Below, in pieces: positions 32,920 through 44,717 of a stretch of 64,000 bases of DNA. The position numbers were made by a program, and so were the translations under genes. The notes below the pieces were generated by a model, which was not told where the DNA came from, did not search any database, and was given only the letters and a program-made list of their open reading frames with translations. Source of the DNA: Eustoma russellianum (taxonomy: Eukaryota; Streptophyta; Magnoliopsida; Gentianales; Gentianaceae); assembly GCA_036186865.1 (NCBI GenBank), contig AP025062.1, forward strand, positions 30,246,637 to 30,310,636, in the 5' to 3' direction. The first letter of the stretch is position 1; each line of letters opens with the position of its first letter.

Positions 32920-33889
32920 TTGTCCTTGAGTTTATTGAATATCATATGATGTAAAGGTTGGTGGGAGGACATGATGGTCATTTCATGCGTTGTCGTCGTA
33001 ATATCGAGTCTAGTTATTTGCATTGTCTTTGTTTTAGTCTAGGATATTATATAGAGTCTTTTAATATATGTTTATAGTGCTAATGGCTGTTTTTGACTGT
33101 TTTCTAAGGTGACAAGGCTAAATAAGAAAAGTGGCTTGGAGGATCCCTATTTTTCAGGATGGTAGCCAGACACTGTTTGGCATTTTGGATGCACAGGTCT
33201 GAGTACTAGTTCAAATGGGTTCAAACTACTTGGAGATATTAGCTAACTCAATTTGGGATGATGTTTATGCTTTACACATTTCCTAATTCAGGCTACAAGG
33301 TTGAACGAAATCAGCTGGAAGAATGGAGTCCAGAATGAAAAGTACTGAAGCCCACTGGATTGATACCTGATCTTTAGAAGGCCGTATCTCTACCTAGAAG
33401 AGTATAAATGAGGCGATTAAAGAGCCCAAATTCAAGAAAATTTCATGATATACAACTTTGGTGAAATGTGCAAACCCTAATTCGATGTCTAGAAGCGGGT
33501 ATAAGTCTATAACCGACAGAGTGTATTCCAAAGCGAAATTTCAGGGATTTGATTGTACACTCTTTTCTTGAATATCTTTGACTTACTTTCCTTTGTAGAT
33601 TGAATTTAGATTGATAGGGAACATTGTGATTACTTTGATCGATTAGTTATCTTTTTGAATTGGGGGAAAAAATGCCTATATTAGGCATATACATGTTCAG
33701 CTTGTGAGGAAGTCCAGTTTTCAGTTTTCAAAAAAAAAATTTCAGAACACTTTGTTCTTTCGGCAGCATTCTTGTGTGCTTCCTTCTTGTGTTTTCTTTG
33801 GTTTTCACATATCCAAATCAAAGCTAGGTCCAATTCAAGGTTTGAGAAACCGTTGTTGGTGGCCACAATCTACGGAAAAGGAACTACTA
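32727..33889 (+). repeat. 3' LTR of gypsy G0, 3' end lost
   Basis: It starts TGATGAGGCTC after the purine tract. The first 190 bases encode the pol tail. The rest, to about 33889, is non-coding and has an AT-rich stretch (about 33040-33070), an A-run (33729-33738) and a T-rich R/U5-like segment (33750-33800). No CA end or primer-site neighbour is seen; the sequence changes into satellite near 33890. The right boundary is approximate. Confidence 0.65.
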
Positions 33890-35785
33890 GAGCACTATGA
33901 CGATGCAATAGACTCTCGTGGTCGAGTGGGGATGTCCGGGTTAGGGTCCTGGCCGCATGGTCTTCGAGATGCCATAAGTTGATCGTTGCTTAGAGTTTTT
34001 GGTCTTATTATATACTATTGGAACCATCTTTCTGAGCACTATGACGCTGCAAAAGACTCTCGCGGTCGAGCCAGGACGTCTGGACCACGGTCACCGGCTG
34101 TGGCTGCTTCGAATTGACATAACATCACCTTTTGCTTGTAGTTTCTTGGCATATTATATATAGTAACTGTCTTTGCAAGCACTACGAGACTACAATAGAC
34201 TTTCATGGTTGAGCTGGAACGTCCGAGCCAAGGTCACCGGCCGTGGCGTTTTCAAAATGCCATAACTTTGCCTTTCACATGGAGTTCTTAGGCTAATTAT
34301 ATACCGTTTGAACCCTCTTTTCGAGCCCTATGATGCTTTAATATTCTCCCTTGGCTGAGCAGGAACTTCAGGATCAGGGTCACCGACTGCAGAGGCTTCG
34401 GAACGCCATAGCATAACCTCTCATTTGGAGTTTCTAGGCTTATTATATGACTTTAGAACATTCTTTCTGAGCACTACGATGACGCAATAAACTCTCACGC
34501 TTGAGCTAGGATGTCCGGATGAGGGTCACCCGCTGTGGCGACTTCGAAATTCCGTAACTTTTGCCTTTTGTGTGGAGTTTTTAGGCTTATTAGATACCAT
34601 TTAAATAGTTTTTTGAGTCACCGACCACGGAGGCTTAGGAATGCCATATCTTTTCCTTTCACTTGGAGTTTATAGGCTTATTATATACCTTTGGAACAAT
34701 CTTTTTGAGCGCTACGAAGCTGCAATAGACTCTCATGGTCGAGCCAGGATGTTCGGATCAGAGTCATCGGCCGTGGCGGCTTTGCAACGTCATCACTTTG
34801 GCTTTTTCTTGGAGTTTATAGGCTCATTATATACCATTGGAACCATCTTTCTGAGCCCTACAATGCTATAATATTCTCTTGGGATCGAGCCCAGATGTCC
34901 AGATTCGGGTCATCAACCGCATTAGCATTGAAACCTCAAAACTTTGCCTGTCGCTTGGAGTTTCTGGAATAAGCTCGAAAACTTCAAGCGGCAACAAAAT
35001 TATGGCGTTTCAAACCTACTAAGACCAGCGTTACTGATCCAGACGTCCCGGCTTGAACAAGAGAGAATATTTCAGCATCATACGGCTCAGAATGAGGTTT
35101 CTAACGGTATATAAAAAGCCTAAAAACTCGATGACGAGGTGACAACATTTTGAAGCCGCCGCGGCTGACGACCATAGTCCGAACGTCTTGGCTCGACCAG
35201 GAGAGAATATTACCTCACCATCTGGCTCAGGAAGACGGTTCCAACAGTGTAGAATAAACCTATAAACTCCAAGCAAAAGGCAAATTTATGACGTTTCGAA
35301 GCTGCCACGGCGAGTGACCGTGATCCGAACGTCCTTACTTGACTAGAAGAGAATATTGCGACGACGTATGGCTCAGAAAGTCGATTCCAATGTTATATAA
35401 TAAGCGGGGAAACACCATGAGACGGTGAAGTTATGATATTTTGAAGCCGCACGGCCGGTGGCACCGATCTAACTATCATGGCTCACTACGCGAGACTATA
35501 GTGGCGACCGTTCGAGACTATTGAAGCCGCAGCGGCTTTAAAACGCCATAAATTTGCTATCATTTGGAGTTTCATGGCTTATTATATACATTTGAAACCG
35601 TCTTTCCAAGCCCTATGATACTGCAATATTCTCTACAGGTCGAGTAGGGACGTCCGGATCAGAGTCATCAGCCTCAGTGGCTTCAAAAGGTTATAATGTC
35701 GTTGCCTTCTTGAGTTTCTGGCTTATTATATATATCGCTGCAAGGGAATTTTCGATCTGAACTGCGCCACAATAGTCTCGCTTGG
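33890..35785. repeat. Satellite array, left block (about 13 monomers of ~146 bp)
   Basis: The tandem monomers carry the phrases CCATAACTT, TTGGAGTTT, TTATTATATACC, GAGC..TACGATGC, AATATTCTC, GTCGAGCCGGGACGTCCGG and GGGTCACCGGCCG. Spacing between successive CCATAAC words is mostly 144-147 bp. Monomers are plus-oriented up to about 34970, minus-oriented from there to about 35490, then plus again. The block ends at the CTTGG target site of G2 and is continuous with the right block once G2 is removed. I do not recognise the family, and short frames across the monomers are not conserved. Confidence 0.9.
34975..35490 (-). repeat. Inverted satellite block, copy 1
   Basis: About three and a half monomers are reversed relative to their neighbours (AAACTCCAAGC, GGTATATAA, CGTCCCGGC words). 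Both flanks are plus-oriented. The segment including GACGACGTATGGCT (35360) and the unusual GGCTCACTACG end is repeated at 46960-47445. Confidence 0.8.
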
Positions 35786-37092
35786 TGATGCGTGCAAACT
35801 CGTGGGCTCCAACAATTCCACCTTCCAAACGTCCTTCACAAAGGGTTAGGCACAAGGAAGAAGACTTCCCCTTGCTTCCCTAGTGATTAAAAACGTGTGG
35901 ATTAAACGAATGAGCAAGACCAACACTTCAAGATGGTTGTTGATCAGGCAAACCAAAACGGCCCTCCTGGACGGCACCTTTAAGCAATGGCAACACCTTC
36001 AATATGCTCAACTTTGAAGGATCTTAACCTAGGTTTTTAATGCAAAACCAAGAAAACGAAGTATCACACAAAGTGAATGAAATATCAAGAATTGTTATTC
36101 ATCAAAAGGTGAGTTTACAACCAGCCAAAGGGGTCTATTTATAGGCCTAAGAAACGTCCCCCTTTAGCTTGAAATGGCTAGAGATAATTCAAATAAAGCT
36201 ATCTAACAAATGTTTAAATTTGAACTTTGCTTGAAAATTAAAACTAAGATAATTCTAGCTAAAACTTGAAATGCTTGGAAGTTGTTATCTTCAATGTATC
36301 TAGCAGCTTATGGCGTCTTGGAGGAGTTGTTTGATGATTAGTATGCGCTTGGATTTGAGTTCACAAGATGGCTGAAGTTTGAATTCAAGTGGAGTTTGAA
36401 TTTGACTTCAATCTTGAATTCAATTTTGCATTGTGATCTTATCTTCCTTATTCTTCAAAAATGGCGTGTGATCCCATCTTCCTTATTCAAAAATGGCGTG
36501 TAGGACCTTGAGATGATAGCTGAATCCTTTTTGAAATGTAAGCCTCAAATTGGTTGAAACTTGAATTCAAATTATGGTTGAATTTGAATTCAAGTTTATC
36601 TTCAAGTTCAAATTCAAGTAAGATGTCATCCTCCAATTTAAAGTGGCCGCCCCCTTGTGATATGTTGGAGATGATGTTTGATTTCAATTTGATCAAGAGA
36701 CTCTATCTTGGACACCTTTGAATTTGTCTTAGCGTAGACAAACATTCTCTTCAAACATTCTCTTCACTTAAAACATTCTCTTCAAACATTCTCTTAAAAC
36801 ATTCTCTTCAAACATTCCATGTACCTAATTTACCTACAAAGCAAATACATAAAACTAAGATCACACGACACAAGATAAAATTTAAAGACAAGGAATGTAG
36901 ACGTGCATGCTGATACACGCTCACGTTGAAGGTTCAATGAAATGAACCCAAGGAGTCTTAGGCTCATCTTGAACATGCTTGTACAAGAAGGTGGCAACTT
37001 GATGACAAAGTTCCCTTGCCCTCCTTCTTGTCATAGGATCTTTGACCTCTTGATGGGGCCCTTGATCCTCATCGGACCCTTGATCCTCATCA
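35786..37092 (-). repeat. 3' LTR of G2 (1307 bp)
   Basis: In plus orientation it starts TGATGCGTGC and ends CCTCATCA. It lies against the left CTTGG duplication. The TATA box is at 36135-36144 (minus), the 13-bp AACATTCTCTTCA repeat at about 36745-36815, and the pol tail frame at 36921-37091. It is followed not by pol and a purine tract but by satellite DNA. Confidence 0.93.
36921..37091 (-). CDS. Pol C-terminal tail in the G2 3' LTR
   Basis: The frame runs from the LTR start (DEDQGSDEDQG) through GPMTRRRAR and FLYKHVQDEPKTPWVHFIEPST to a TGA at 36923-36921. It would be the real end of pol if the upstream junction were normal. Because about 0.4 kb of pol and the purine tract are missing, it is now disconnected from the polyprotein. 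Confidence 0.65.
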   Translation of the reverse strand, partial: DEDQGSDEDQGPHQEVKDPMTRRRARELCHQVATFLYKHVQDEPKTPWVHFIEPST

Positions 37093-37408
37093 CTTGCCTA
37101 GCTAGGACGTCCAGAACAGGTACACCAACCGTGGCGGCATCGAAATCTATAGCTTTGACGTCTCTTTGAGTTTCTGGGCTTGTTGTATACCATTGAAACC
37201 ATCTTTGTGAGCCTTACGATGTTGTAGAGTCTATCTTGGTTGAGGCAAGACGTCCGGAGTAGAGTCACCGACTGCGACGGCTTTAAAATGCCATAACTTC
37301 ACCGCCATTTGGATTTTTCAGGCTTATTATATACCGTTGTGACCATCTTTCAGAGCACTACAATGTCACAATATGCTCTTGTGGTCGAGCTGGGGCGTCT
37401 AGATCAAA
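37093..37408 (+). repeat. Displaced copy of the right satellite flank (about 2 monomers)
   Basis: This matches 44713-45029 almost base for base. I see one missing G in the CTTGG and one A/G change near 37340. It sits between the left LTR and pol of G2, where the 3' end of pol, the 3' untranslated region and the purine tract should be. The inner junction lies at the shared word GATCAA. Confidence 0.9.
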
Positions 37409-39852
37409 TCAATGGGAGACAAGGGATTAAAGCCATACACGATTTCAAATGGACTATGCAAAGTACCGTGATGGACACTCCTATTATATGCAAATTCGAT
37501 ATATGGTAAACAATCTTCCCAATGTTTAATGTTTTTTTGCAAAATGGCACGCAAAAGTTGAGAAAGAGTACGATTAACGCCTTCAGTTTGTCCATCAGTT
37601 TGTGGGTGTGCAGTGGTGGAAAACAACAATTGTGTACCAAGTTTAGCCCACAAAACACGCCAAAAATGACTCAAAAATTTCGTATCTCTATCGCTTACAA
37701 TTGTACGTGGCATGCCATGCAATCTAACAATTTCTTTGAAGAACAAATCAGCAACATGTGTGGCATCATCAACTTTTCTACATGCAATGAAATGTGCCAT
37801 TTTTGAAAATCGATCAACCACAACATAGATGCTATCGCGTCCTCCCCGAGACCTAGGAAGTCCTAAAACAAAGTCCATAGAAATGTCAATCCAAGGGGAA
37901 TCGGGGACGGGTAAAGGCGTGTAAAGGCCATGTGGTTGGGATTTGGATTTGGCTTGTTTGCAAGTGATGCAATTACCACACAACCTCTCGACGTCTACTC
38001 TCACGTGGGGCCAATAGAAATGTTCTTTAAGAGTCTCAAGGGTTTTGAACACTCTGAAATGACCCATTAAACCTCCCCCATGGGCTTCTCTAGTCAATGC
38101 TTCTCGTAGGGATGATTGGGGAACGCACAATTTTTGTTCTTTGAAAAGATAACCCTCATGTATGTAAAATTTCCCAAACGGTGCTCCTTTACATGCCTCG
38201 AAAATGGTGCCAAAGTCATGGTCATTGGGGTACAAGTCCTTAAGTGATTCGAATCCTAAGAAGCATGAAGATAATGTAGTCACTAACGTGTATCTCCTAG
38301 AGAGGGCACCGGCAACTATATTATCCTTTCCTTGTTTGTACTTAATCACGTAAGAGAATTGTTCTATGAACTCTACCCATTTGGCATGTCTTTTGTTCAA
38401 CTTTCCCTGCCCTTTAAGATACTTAAGGCTTTCGTGGTCAGTGTGGATTACAAACTCTTTAGGTTGAAGGTAGTGTTGCCAAGTTTGTAGGGATCTCACA
38501 AGGGCATAAAGTTCCTTATCGTAGGTAGAGTAATTCAATGCTGCTCCTTTCAACTTTTCACTAAAATAGGCTATGGGTTTCTTACTTTGGGTCAAAACTG
38601 CGCCTATACCCACTCCACTTGCATCACACTCGATCTCAAAGGTCTCATCAAAATTTGGTAGTCTAAGTATGGGTGCAGTGGTCAGCCTACGTTTGAGTTC
38701 ATCAAATGCCTGTTGTTGTGGCTCTTTCCACCTAAAAGGCACATCTTTTTTTACAATTTCGTTTAGGGGTGCAGCTATGGAAGAAAAATCTTTGACAAAG
38801 CGTCTATAAAAGCTTGCGAGTCCATGAAAACTGCGAACTTCCCCTACATTCTTAGGTATAGGCCACTCCACAATTGGCCTAACCTTTTCCTCATCCATCT
38901 CTACTCCCTCAGCCGAAATGACAAAGCCTAGAAAAACTACGCGTTCTAAACAAAAGGAGCACTTCTTAAAGTTGGCGTAAAGTTGTTCTTGCTTAAGCTT
39001 TTCAAAAACGGCTCTAATGTGGTCAAGATGATCTTCTATGGTGTGGGAATAGATTAGGATATCATCGAAATAGACAACGACAAAGCGTCCTATGAACGCA
39101 CGTAAGACTTCATTCATTAGCCTCATAAAGGTTCTAGGGGCGTTGGTGAGCCCGAAGGGCATCACTAACCATTCATAGAGCCCAAACTTGGTTTTGAATG
39201 CAGTCTTCCATTCGTCCCCTTCTCTAATGCGTACCTGGAAGTACCCTTGCTTAAGGTCGATTTTGGTGAAGAATTTGGATCCGTGCAACATGTCTAACAT
39301 ATCGTCTAGCCTAGGTATGGGGTACCTATACTTGACGGTAATCTTGTTTATGGCTCGGCAATCGGTACACATTCTCCACGTTCCATCCTTTTTGGGTACT
39401 AAAATAACTGGGACGGCAGATGGGCTTAGACTCTCTCGAACTTGTCCACTAGCTAGGAGCTCCTCTACTTGCCTTTGGATTTCTTTGGTTTCTTCGGGGT
39501 TGGCTCGATAGGCTGGGCGATTGGGTAGCACTGCTCTTGGGACAAAGTCGATTTGGTGTTCTATTCCTCTAATGAGTGGTAATCCGGATGGTGGTTCGGA
39601 GGGAAATAGAACTTCATATTCTTGGATAAGGGAAGCAACTCAGGTATGTAAGTTTGGTGGGAGTTCTTCAAGGGCAAGTTGACACGGCTTTGGGATGATG
39701 ATGAGGACAGTTTGGTTGTTATAAAGTGCACGTGTAACCTCTCTGTTCTTTGCGAAATACCCACACTTCTTTTTGGACTCGTTGACACTTAGGGGCACTA
39801 CCTCCTTTCCCTTGCTCTCGTGTTTTTTGTTCTCACTTTTCATACACTCCAC
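37399..39852 (-). pseudogene. pol: G2 pol: RT, RNase H, integrase, truncated
   Basis: The frame from 39852 carries the protease-RT linker, a TGA at 39642-39640, then 710 open codons from a GTG at 39531. Reverse transcriptase has YRANPEETKEIQ, CRAINKIT, MPFGLTNA and YFDD (39061-39072, residues 154-157). RNase H has FEIECDASGVGIGA and TDHESLKYL. Integrase has the HHCC domain ending CGNCITCKQAKS, then ISMDFVLGLPRS, VVDRFSKMAHF, SDRDTKFL and PQTDGQTEGVNR. The frame ends SPIDLI-stop where the last codons come from displaced satellite. The integrase C-terminus is therefore lost. Gag at its end is in another frame by one base in an A run near 39855. Confidence 0.92.
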
Positions 39853-41723
39853 GAATTTTTCTCGGCTTCTTTTTCCTTAGGATCGGCTCTAGACTTGGAC
39901 ATGCGTTGGTGATCTTCGTGGACTTTGTGTGGTAGAAGTGCATGCAGTTTGTACAATTTGACATTCAATTTGAAAGAATAACGATTCAAATAACCATCAT
40001 ATGTCACATGTCGATCAAATTGCCATGGCCTACCAAGTAAAATATGACTAGCATGCATTGGGGCGACATCACATAAAACATCATCTTTGTAACTACCAAT
40101 GCTAAGAGAAATCAAAACTTGTTTACTTACGCTAACTTCACCGCAGTCATTTAGCCATGCAAGTTTGTAAGGGTGCGGGTGATTAGTCATAGGTAAATTC
40201 AGTTTTCTTACTAATTCGATGCTAGCCACATTCGCACAAGAACCGGAATCAATGATCATGGTGCACACTTTACCATTTATCATGCAATGAATATGGAAGA
40301 TGTTTTCTCTATGTTGTTCGTGATCATCTAATTTCGGATATGCATTTAAAGCTCTACGCACAACAAGAAACTCCTTAGTGTCAAAATCATCTAATGCGCC
40401 TAGATCTTCTTCAGGTTCAATTTCATTATCATGCTCAGACTCGTTTTCATGCTCGGACTCGGACACATATTCGTTTGTCTCTTCAATTAACATGATTCTT
40501 TTTGCATTAGGACATTCTTTTCCTATGTGACCACGTCCTTGACATTTATAACATTTAATGTCTCTAAACCTGTTTGAAGGATCCGAAGAATTGCCGGTAG
40601 GAGCCTTTTGTTGGGTGCGTTCATCTCTCCTTTGTGTGGATTGTACATGATTGTCCATCCTTTGCGATGCTCCTTGGTCACGCGTTTGGCCTCCTGTAGG
40701 CCGTGAACTTCCTGTTCCTGAAGGCTTGCTGTGAAATCTTGACGAAGATTGATTAGTACGATAATTGGAATTGAAATTAGAGGAGTTACGTACCTTTAAT
40801 TGTGCTTCAATCTTTTCAGCCATATGAACCATGGTTGTGAGGTCGAGGTAAGGTTGAAGGTCAACCCTTTGCGCAATCTCCCTGTTTGAACCATGTAAGA
40901 AGCGAGCCTTGGTGGCTTCTTCAGGTTCCTGCAAGTTAGACCTCTCCAACAAAATTTCTAACTCTTTATAATACTCGTCTACACTTTTGGAACCTTGTCG
41001 TAAGTTACGCAAACTCGTGAAAACAGAACTCTCATAATTGTTTGGACTAAAACGTTGACGCATTTCAAACTTCATTTCTTCCCAAGTGGCGATTGGGGGT
41101 TGTCTCGTCTTAGTTCTATTTCGACACAAATTCGTCCACCAATTAAGTGCATAACCAGAAAATTCAATGGAAGCATACCTCACTTTTTGCAATTCACTAT
41201 AATTGGTACAAGAAAAGATCAAATCCACTTTCGTTTCCCATTCTAAATATTCCTCCGCATTACTTTTACCATAAAACGTGGGAATACTTATTTTGGTTTT
41301 GAGAAAATCGTCATCTTGCGGGAAAAGGGGATTTTGGCGTCTTTGGTAACCACGGGGATGGTGGTCATCAAAGTCATAATCATCATGCTCAAAGGGAATG
41401 TAATCATCATTGTACCTTCTTGGAGCGTACCTTCTTGCTTGTGTAGGAGGAGCAAACCGTCTCGCTTCGGTGTGTGGGGGTCGAATGTTATCGTCCTCAA
41501 CTTCTTCTAGAGGATGGCGCCTTGGTTGTGGTGGTGGAACGGCCCTGCTTGTTCCTTGGCCATCACTTGTTTTGTAGCTTCGCTCCACGTCTTCCAAGCG
41601 ATGCTTAATTATCTCATTGTCATGCATGAGTTTCTTAAGCATCTCCAGCATTTGTTGTTGAGTATTGTCAACAGTTTTGGCTTCTTTAGACTTGCTAGAT
41701 GCGGAATGATTGCTGCTGGCCAT
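39840..41723 (-). CDS. gag: G2 gag-protease (627 aa)
   Basis: The ATG at 41723 is the first after the leader and matches the G1 start. Residues 15-50 form a Leu/Lys-rich helix. A Pro/Arg/Asp-rich region follows. The capsid-like domain covers about 145-330 (IPTFYGKSNAEEYLEWE, VDEYYKELE). The zinc knuckle CYKCQGRGHIGKEC is at 391-404, an acidic stretch at 415-450, and the retropepsin DSGSCANVAS motif at 492, followed by the LLGRPWQFDR segment. The frame ends SWSV-TGA. The frame expected to continue (ECMKSENKK) overlaps by a few bases and is offset by one, just after five A residues. That could be a lost A or, less likely, programmed frameshifting. Confidence 0.93.
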   Translation of the reverse strand: MASSNHSASSKSKEAKTVDNTQQQMLEMLKKLMHDNEIIKHRLEDVERSYKTSDGQGTSRAVPPPQPRRHPLEEVEDDNIRPPHTEARRFAPPTQARRYAPRRYNDDYIPFEHDDYDFDDHHPRGYQRRQNPLFPQDDDFLKTKISIPTFYGKSNAEEYLEWETKVDLIFSCTNYSELQKVRYASIEFSGYALNWWTNLCRNRTKTRQPPIATWEEMKFEMRQRFSPNNYESSVFTSLRNLRQGSKSVDEYYKELEILLERSNLQEPEEATKARFLHGSNREIAQRVDLQPYLDLTTMVHMAEKIEAQLKVRNSSNFNSNYRTNQSSSRFHSKPSGTGSSRPTGGQTRDQGASQRMDNHVQSTQRRDERTQQKAPTGNSSDPSNRFRDIKCYKCQGRGHIGKECPNAKRIMLIEETNEYVSESEHENESEHDNEIEPEEDLGALDDFDTKEFLVVRRALNAYPKLDDHEQHRENIFHIHCMINGKVCTMIIDSGSCANVASIELVRKLNLPMTNHPHPYKLAWLNDCGEVSVSKQVLISLSIGSYKDDVLCDVAPMHASHILLGRPWQFDRHVTYDGYLNRYSFKLNVKLYKLHALLPHKVHEDHQRMSKSRADPKEKEAEKNSWSV

Positions 41724-43377
41724 TGTTCCTAAGGATTTGAACGAAACAAAGGAAAAAAAGAAAGAAGCAAACTAACACAAAGACAAACAAACGTTAAGGG
41801 ATTAGTAAACAAAATAAGCTATGGACACTCCGATTTCGATTCTTTCCACTCTCTTACCACTTTGGTTCTTGGATAACCTGAAGTTAAGAAGTCTCAAAGT
41901 GATCAATAAGGAAGTGTATTGCCAAGGCTTCTTCAATCCACAATATTCTCCGCTTGTTTCTTCCTTTTTGCTTTCAAGTTGCACCAATTAGTATCAAAGT
42001 AGAATCAGTTGAAATGAACTCAGACTTGAACTTTCTACTAAGATTCAAAGAAAATAAGCAACCAAAGTTGATGTATAAGGCTGAACCAAAGATGAACTAA
42101 GGGTTGCCGTGGGCAATCTTTAGTTAATTTTGATTCTATGCACTTACTATCCAGAAAATGGTTCAAGTCATGCAACAATCGAGCAACCAAGTGTGTGATT
42201 GGTTCAAGAAGATCAAGAGTTGGAGAATTGGGTATAGGGGACGGCAATGTGGGTATCCAAGGTTTGCAAGTCGTACCAAAAAAGTTTCCACGCAATGCAC
42301 AAACGTTTTGCCCTTTTTCTTTGCTCTTGTTCTTTTGTTTTTCTTTTTCTTCCTTGCTATTTCAATTGAGCAAGGTTCAGATTCTCCTTTTTTTTTTACT
42401 AAAGGCAGAATTGGAATTTCACTTATTTTGGACTTAGCACTTGCGTTTTTGGACAGAATAGTGCAATGTATTTAAAATGCAATTTGTATCTTGGACTTGC
42501 AACAAAATTGACCTTGGAAGGTGAGGGAAATTGGGTAAGGCCGATTGGGGTAGGGTAGGTTTTTTTTTGATTTTAGGGTTTTTTGAACGGTTTGGGAATT
42601 TGCGGAATGGGGTTGTAGGAACGGAATGGGCGTTGTAGATGGGCTATTTGGGTTGGTAATTGATGATTGGTGTGGTCAATTTGGGTATTGGCTGGTTTAG
42701 GACAGAATTTGAACAAAATTCAAATTCTAGGGTTAGGGTTTATTTGAATGAATTGGGATCTTTAGAATCTGGTTGTATTTGGTAAAATTGGTTTGGGGCT
42801 TTTTGTGTGGGGTGTAAATAGGGTTATTTGGGATCAGGTTGGTGAGTTTTAGGGTTGGGTTGGGGGGTGGGGTTGGTTGGCTGTGGGGTGTGGGGGTGTT
42901 TTTTTTTAGGGTTTGGTTGGTGTTGCAAGTAGGTTGGGAAGACAAGCACACGTAGGACTACTAGATCTGTGGCATGAAATCAATCACAATGCGAATCACA
43001 AGATGCATACAATCATCACCAACTAAAAGCTTCGGTAGCAACAAGATGATTTGAAACCGAGGTAGCTTTATAGGCTGATGGTTGGACTATTTTAAAGAAA
43101 GCTGAATGTAACCTAAAATGCAACGAACCCTAATGTGTTCAAGTTTGAACGACTCAAAATCAGATTGTGATGTGAAAGGCAATAAAGGAAATGACACTTG
43201 AGTGATGAAAAGCAAAATGCAGCAACTTGCAAAGACTCAAAGGAAGTGACGTTTTTTTTTGAATGAAATGCAAGATAATGGCGTGTAGAGTGAGGGGTAG
43301 AAGAAGGACTCAACTGAAATTGAAATGACTAGACTCAAACGAAAAGGAAATGATAGATGGTGGAATAGAGTAACCTG
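41724..43377 (-). other. Untranslated leader of G2
   Basis: About 1.65 kb between the primer site and gag, colinear with the G1 leader. It contains poly-T stretches (42547-42556, 42385-42396) and G/T-rich sequence. No frame is shared with G1 in a way that suggests a protein. Confidence 0.7.
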
Positions 43378-43389
43378 GCTCTGATACCA
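43378..43389 (-). other. Primer binding site of G2
   Basis: TGGTATCAGAGC on the minus strand, three bases inside the LTR end. It is complementary to initiator Met tRNA. Confidence 0.95.
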
Positions 43390-43392
43390 ATT

Positions 43393-44712
43393 TGATGCGT
43401 GCAAACTCGTGGGCTCCAACAATTCCACCTTCCAAACGTCCTTCACAAAGGGTTAGGCACAACGAAGAAGACTTCCCCTTGCTTCCTTAGTGATTAAAAA
43501 CGTGTGGATTAAACGAATGAGCAAGACCAACACTTCAAGATGGTCGTTGATCAGGCAAACCAAAACGGCCCTCCTGGACGGCACCTTTAAGCAATGGCAA
43601 CACCTTCAATATGCTCAACTTTGAAGGATCTTAACCTAGGTTTTTAATGCAAAACCAAGAAAACAAAGTATCACACAAAGTGAATGAAATATCAAGAATT
43701 GTTATTCATCAAAAGGTGAGTTTACAACCAGCCAAAGGGGTCTATTTATAGGCCTAAGAAACGTCCCCCTTTAGCTTGAAATGGCTAGAGATAATTCAAA
43801 TAAAGCTATCTAACAAATGTTTAAATTTGAACTTTGCTTGAAAATTAAAACTAAGATAATTCTAGCTAAAACTTGAAATGCTTGGAAGTTGTTATCTTCA
43901 ATGTATCTAGCAGCTTATGGCGTCTTGGAGGAGTTGTTTGATGATTAGTATGCGTTTGGATTTGAGTTCACAAGATGGCTGAAGTTTGAATTCAAGTGGA
44001 GTTTGAATTTGACTTCAATCTTGAATTCAATTTTGCATTGTGATCTTATCTTCCTTATTCTTCAAAAATGGCGTGTGATCCCATCTTCCTTATTCAAAAA
44101 TGGCGTGTAGGACCTTGAGATGATAGCTGAATCCTTTTTGAAATGTAAGCCTCAAATTGGTTGAAACTTGAATTCAAATTATGGTTGAATTTGAATTCAA
44201 GTTTATCTTCAAGTTCAAATTCAAGTAAGATGTCATCCTCCAATTTAAAGTGGCCGCCCCCTTGTGATATGTTGGAGATGATGTTTGATTTCAATTTGAT
44301 CAAGAGACTCTATCTTGGACACCTTTGAATTTGTCTTGGCGTAGACAAACATTCTCTTCAAACATTCTATTCAAACATTCTCTTCACTTAAAACATTCTC
44401 TTCAAACATTCTCTTCAAACATTCTCTTCAAACATTCCATGTACCTAATTTACCTACAAAGCAAATACATAAAACTAAGATCACACGACACAAGATAAAA
44501 TTTAAAGACAAGGAATGTAGACGTGCATGCTGATACACGCTCACGTTGAAGGTTCAATGAAATGAACCCAAGGAGTCTTAGGCTCATCTTGAACATGCTT
44601 GTACAAGAAGGTGGCAACTTGATGACAAAGTTCCCTTGCCCTCCTTCTTGTCATAGGACCTTTGACCTCTTGATGGGGCCCTTGATCCTCATCGGACCCT
44701 TGATCCTCATCA
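43393..44712 (-). repeat. 5' LTR of G2 (1320 bp)
   Basis: It is the partner of 35786-37092 and 13 bp longer because of one extra unit of the AACATTCTCTTCA repeat (about 44345-44437). The TATA box is at 43742-43751 (minus). The pol tail frame lies at 44541-44711, and the LTR is followed by the right CTTGG target duplication. Confidence 0.95.
43742..43751 (-). promoter_or_regulatory. TATA box of G2 5' LTR
   Basis: CTATAAATAG on the minus strand, within GGCCTATAAATAGACC. The same sequence is at 36135-36144 in the other LTR and, with small changes, at 3773-3782 in G1. Confidence 0.7.
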
Positions 44713-44717
44713 CTTGG

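Larger units (their letters stand above)
35786..44712 (-). mobile_element. Ty3/gypsy element G2 in the satellite, left end rearranged
   Basis: This minus-strand element carries a perfect CTTGG target duplication (35781-35785 and 44713-44717). It has a 5' LTR (43393-44712), primer site, leader, gag-protease and pol, then an aberrant junction near 37408 where pol stops and a copy of the right satellite flank plus the 3' LTR follow. The two LTRs differ by about seven substitutions and one 13-bp repeat unit, so the insertion is fairly recent. The domain order and a pol tail inside the LTR resemble CRM-type chromoviruses, but the lineage is an inference. Confidence 0.92.

Noticed and set aside
33890..35785. 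CRISPR-like array
   Set aside because: The repeats are continuous 146-bp monomers without unique spacers, in a plant repeat context.
39529..39531. GTG at 39531 as the start of G2 pol
   Set aside because: Coding similarity (linker, GIEHQIDF segment) extends upstream in the same frame past a single TGA. The GTG is an internal Val codon.
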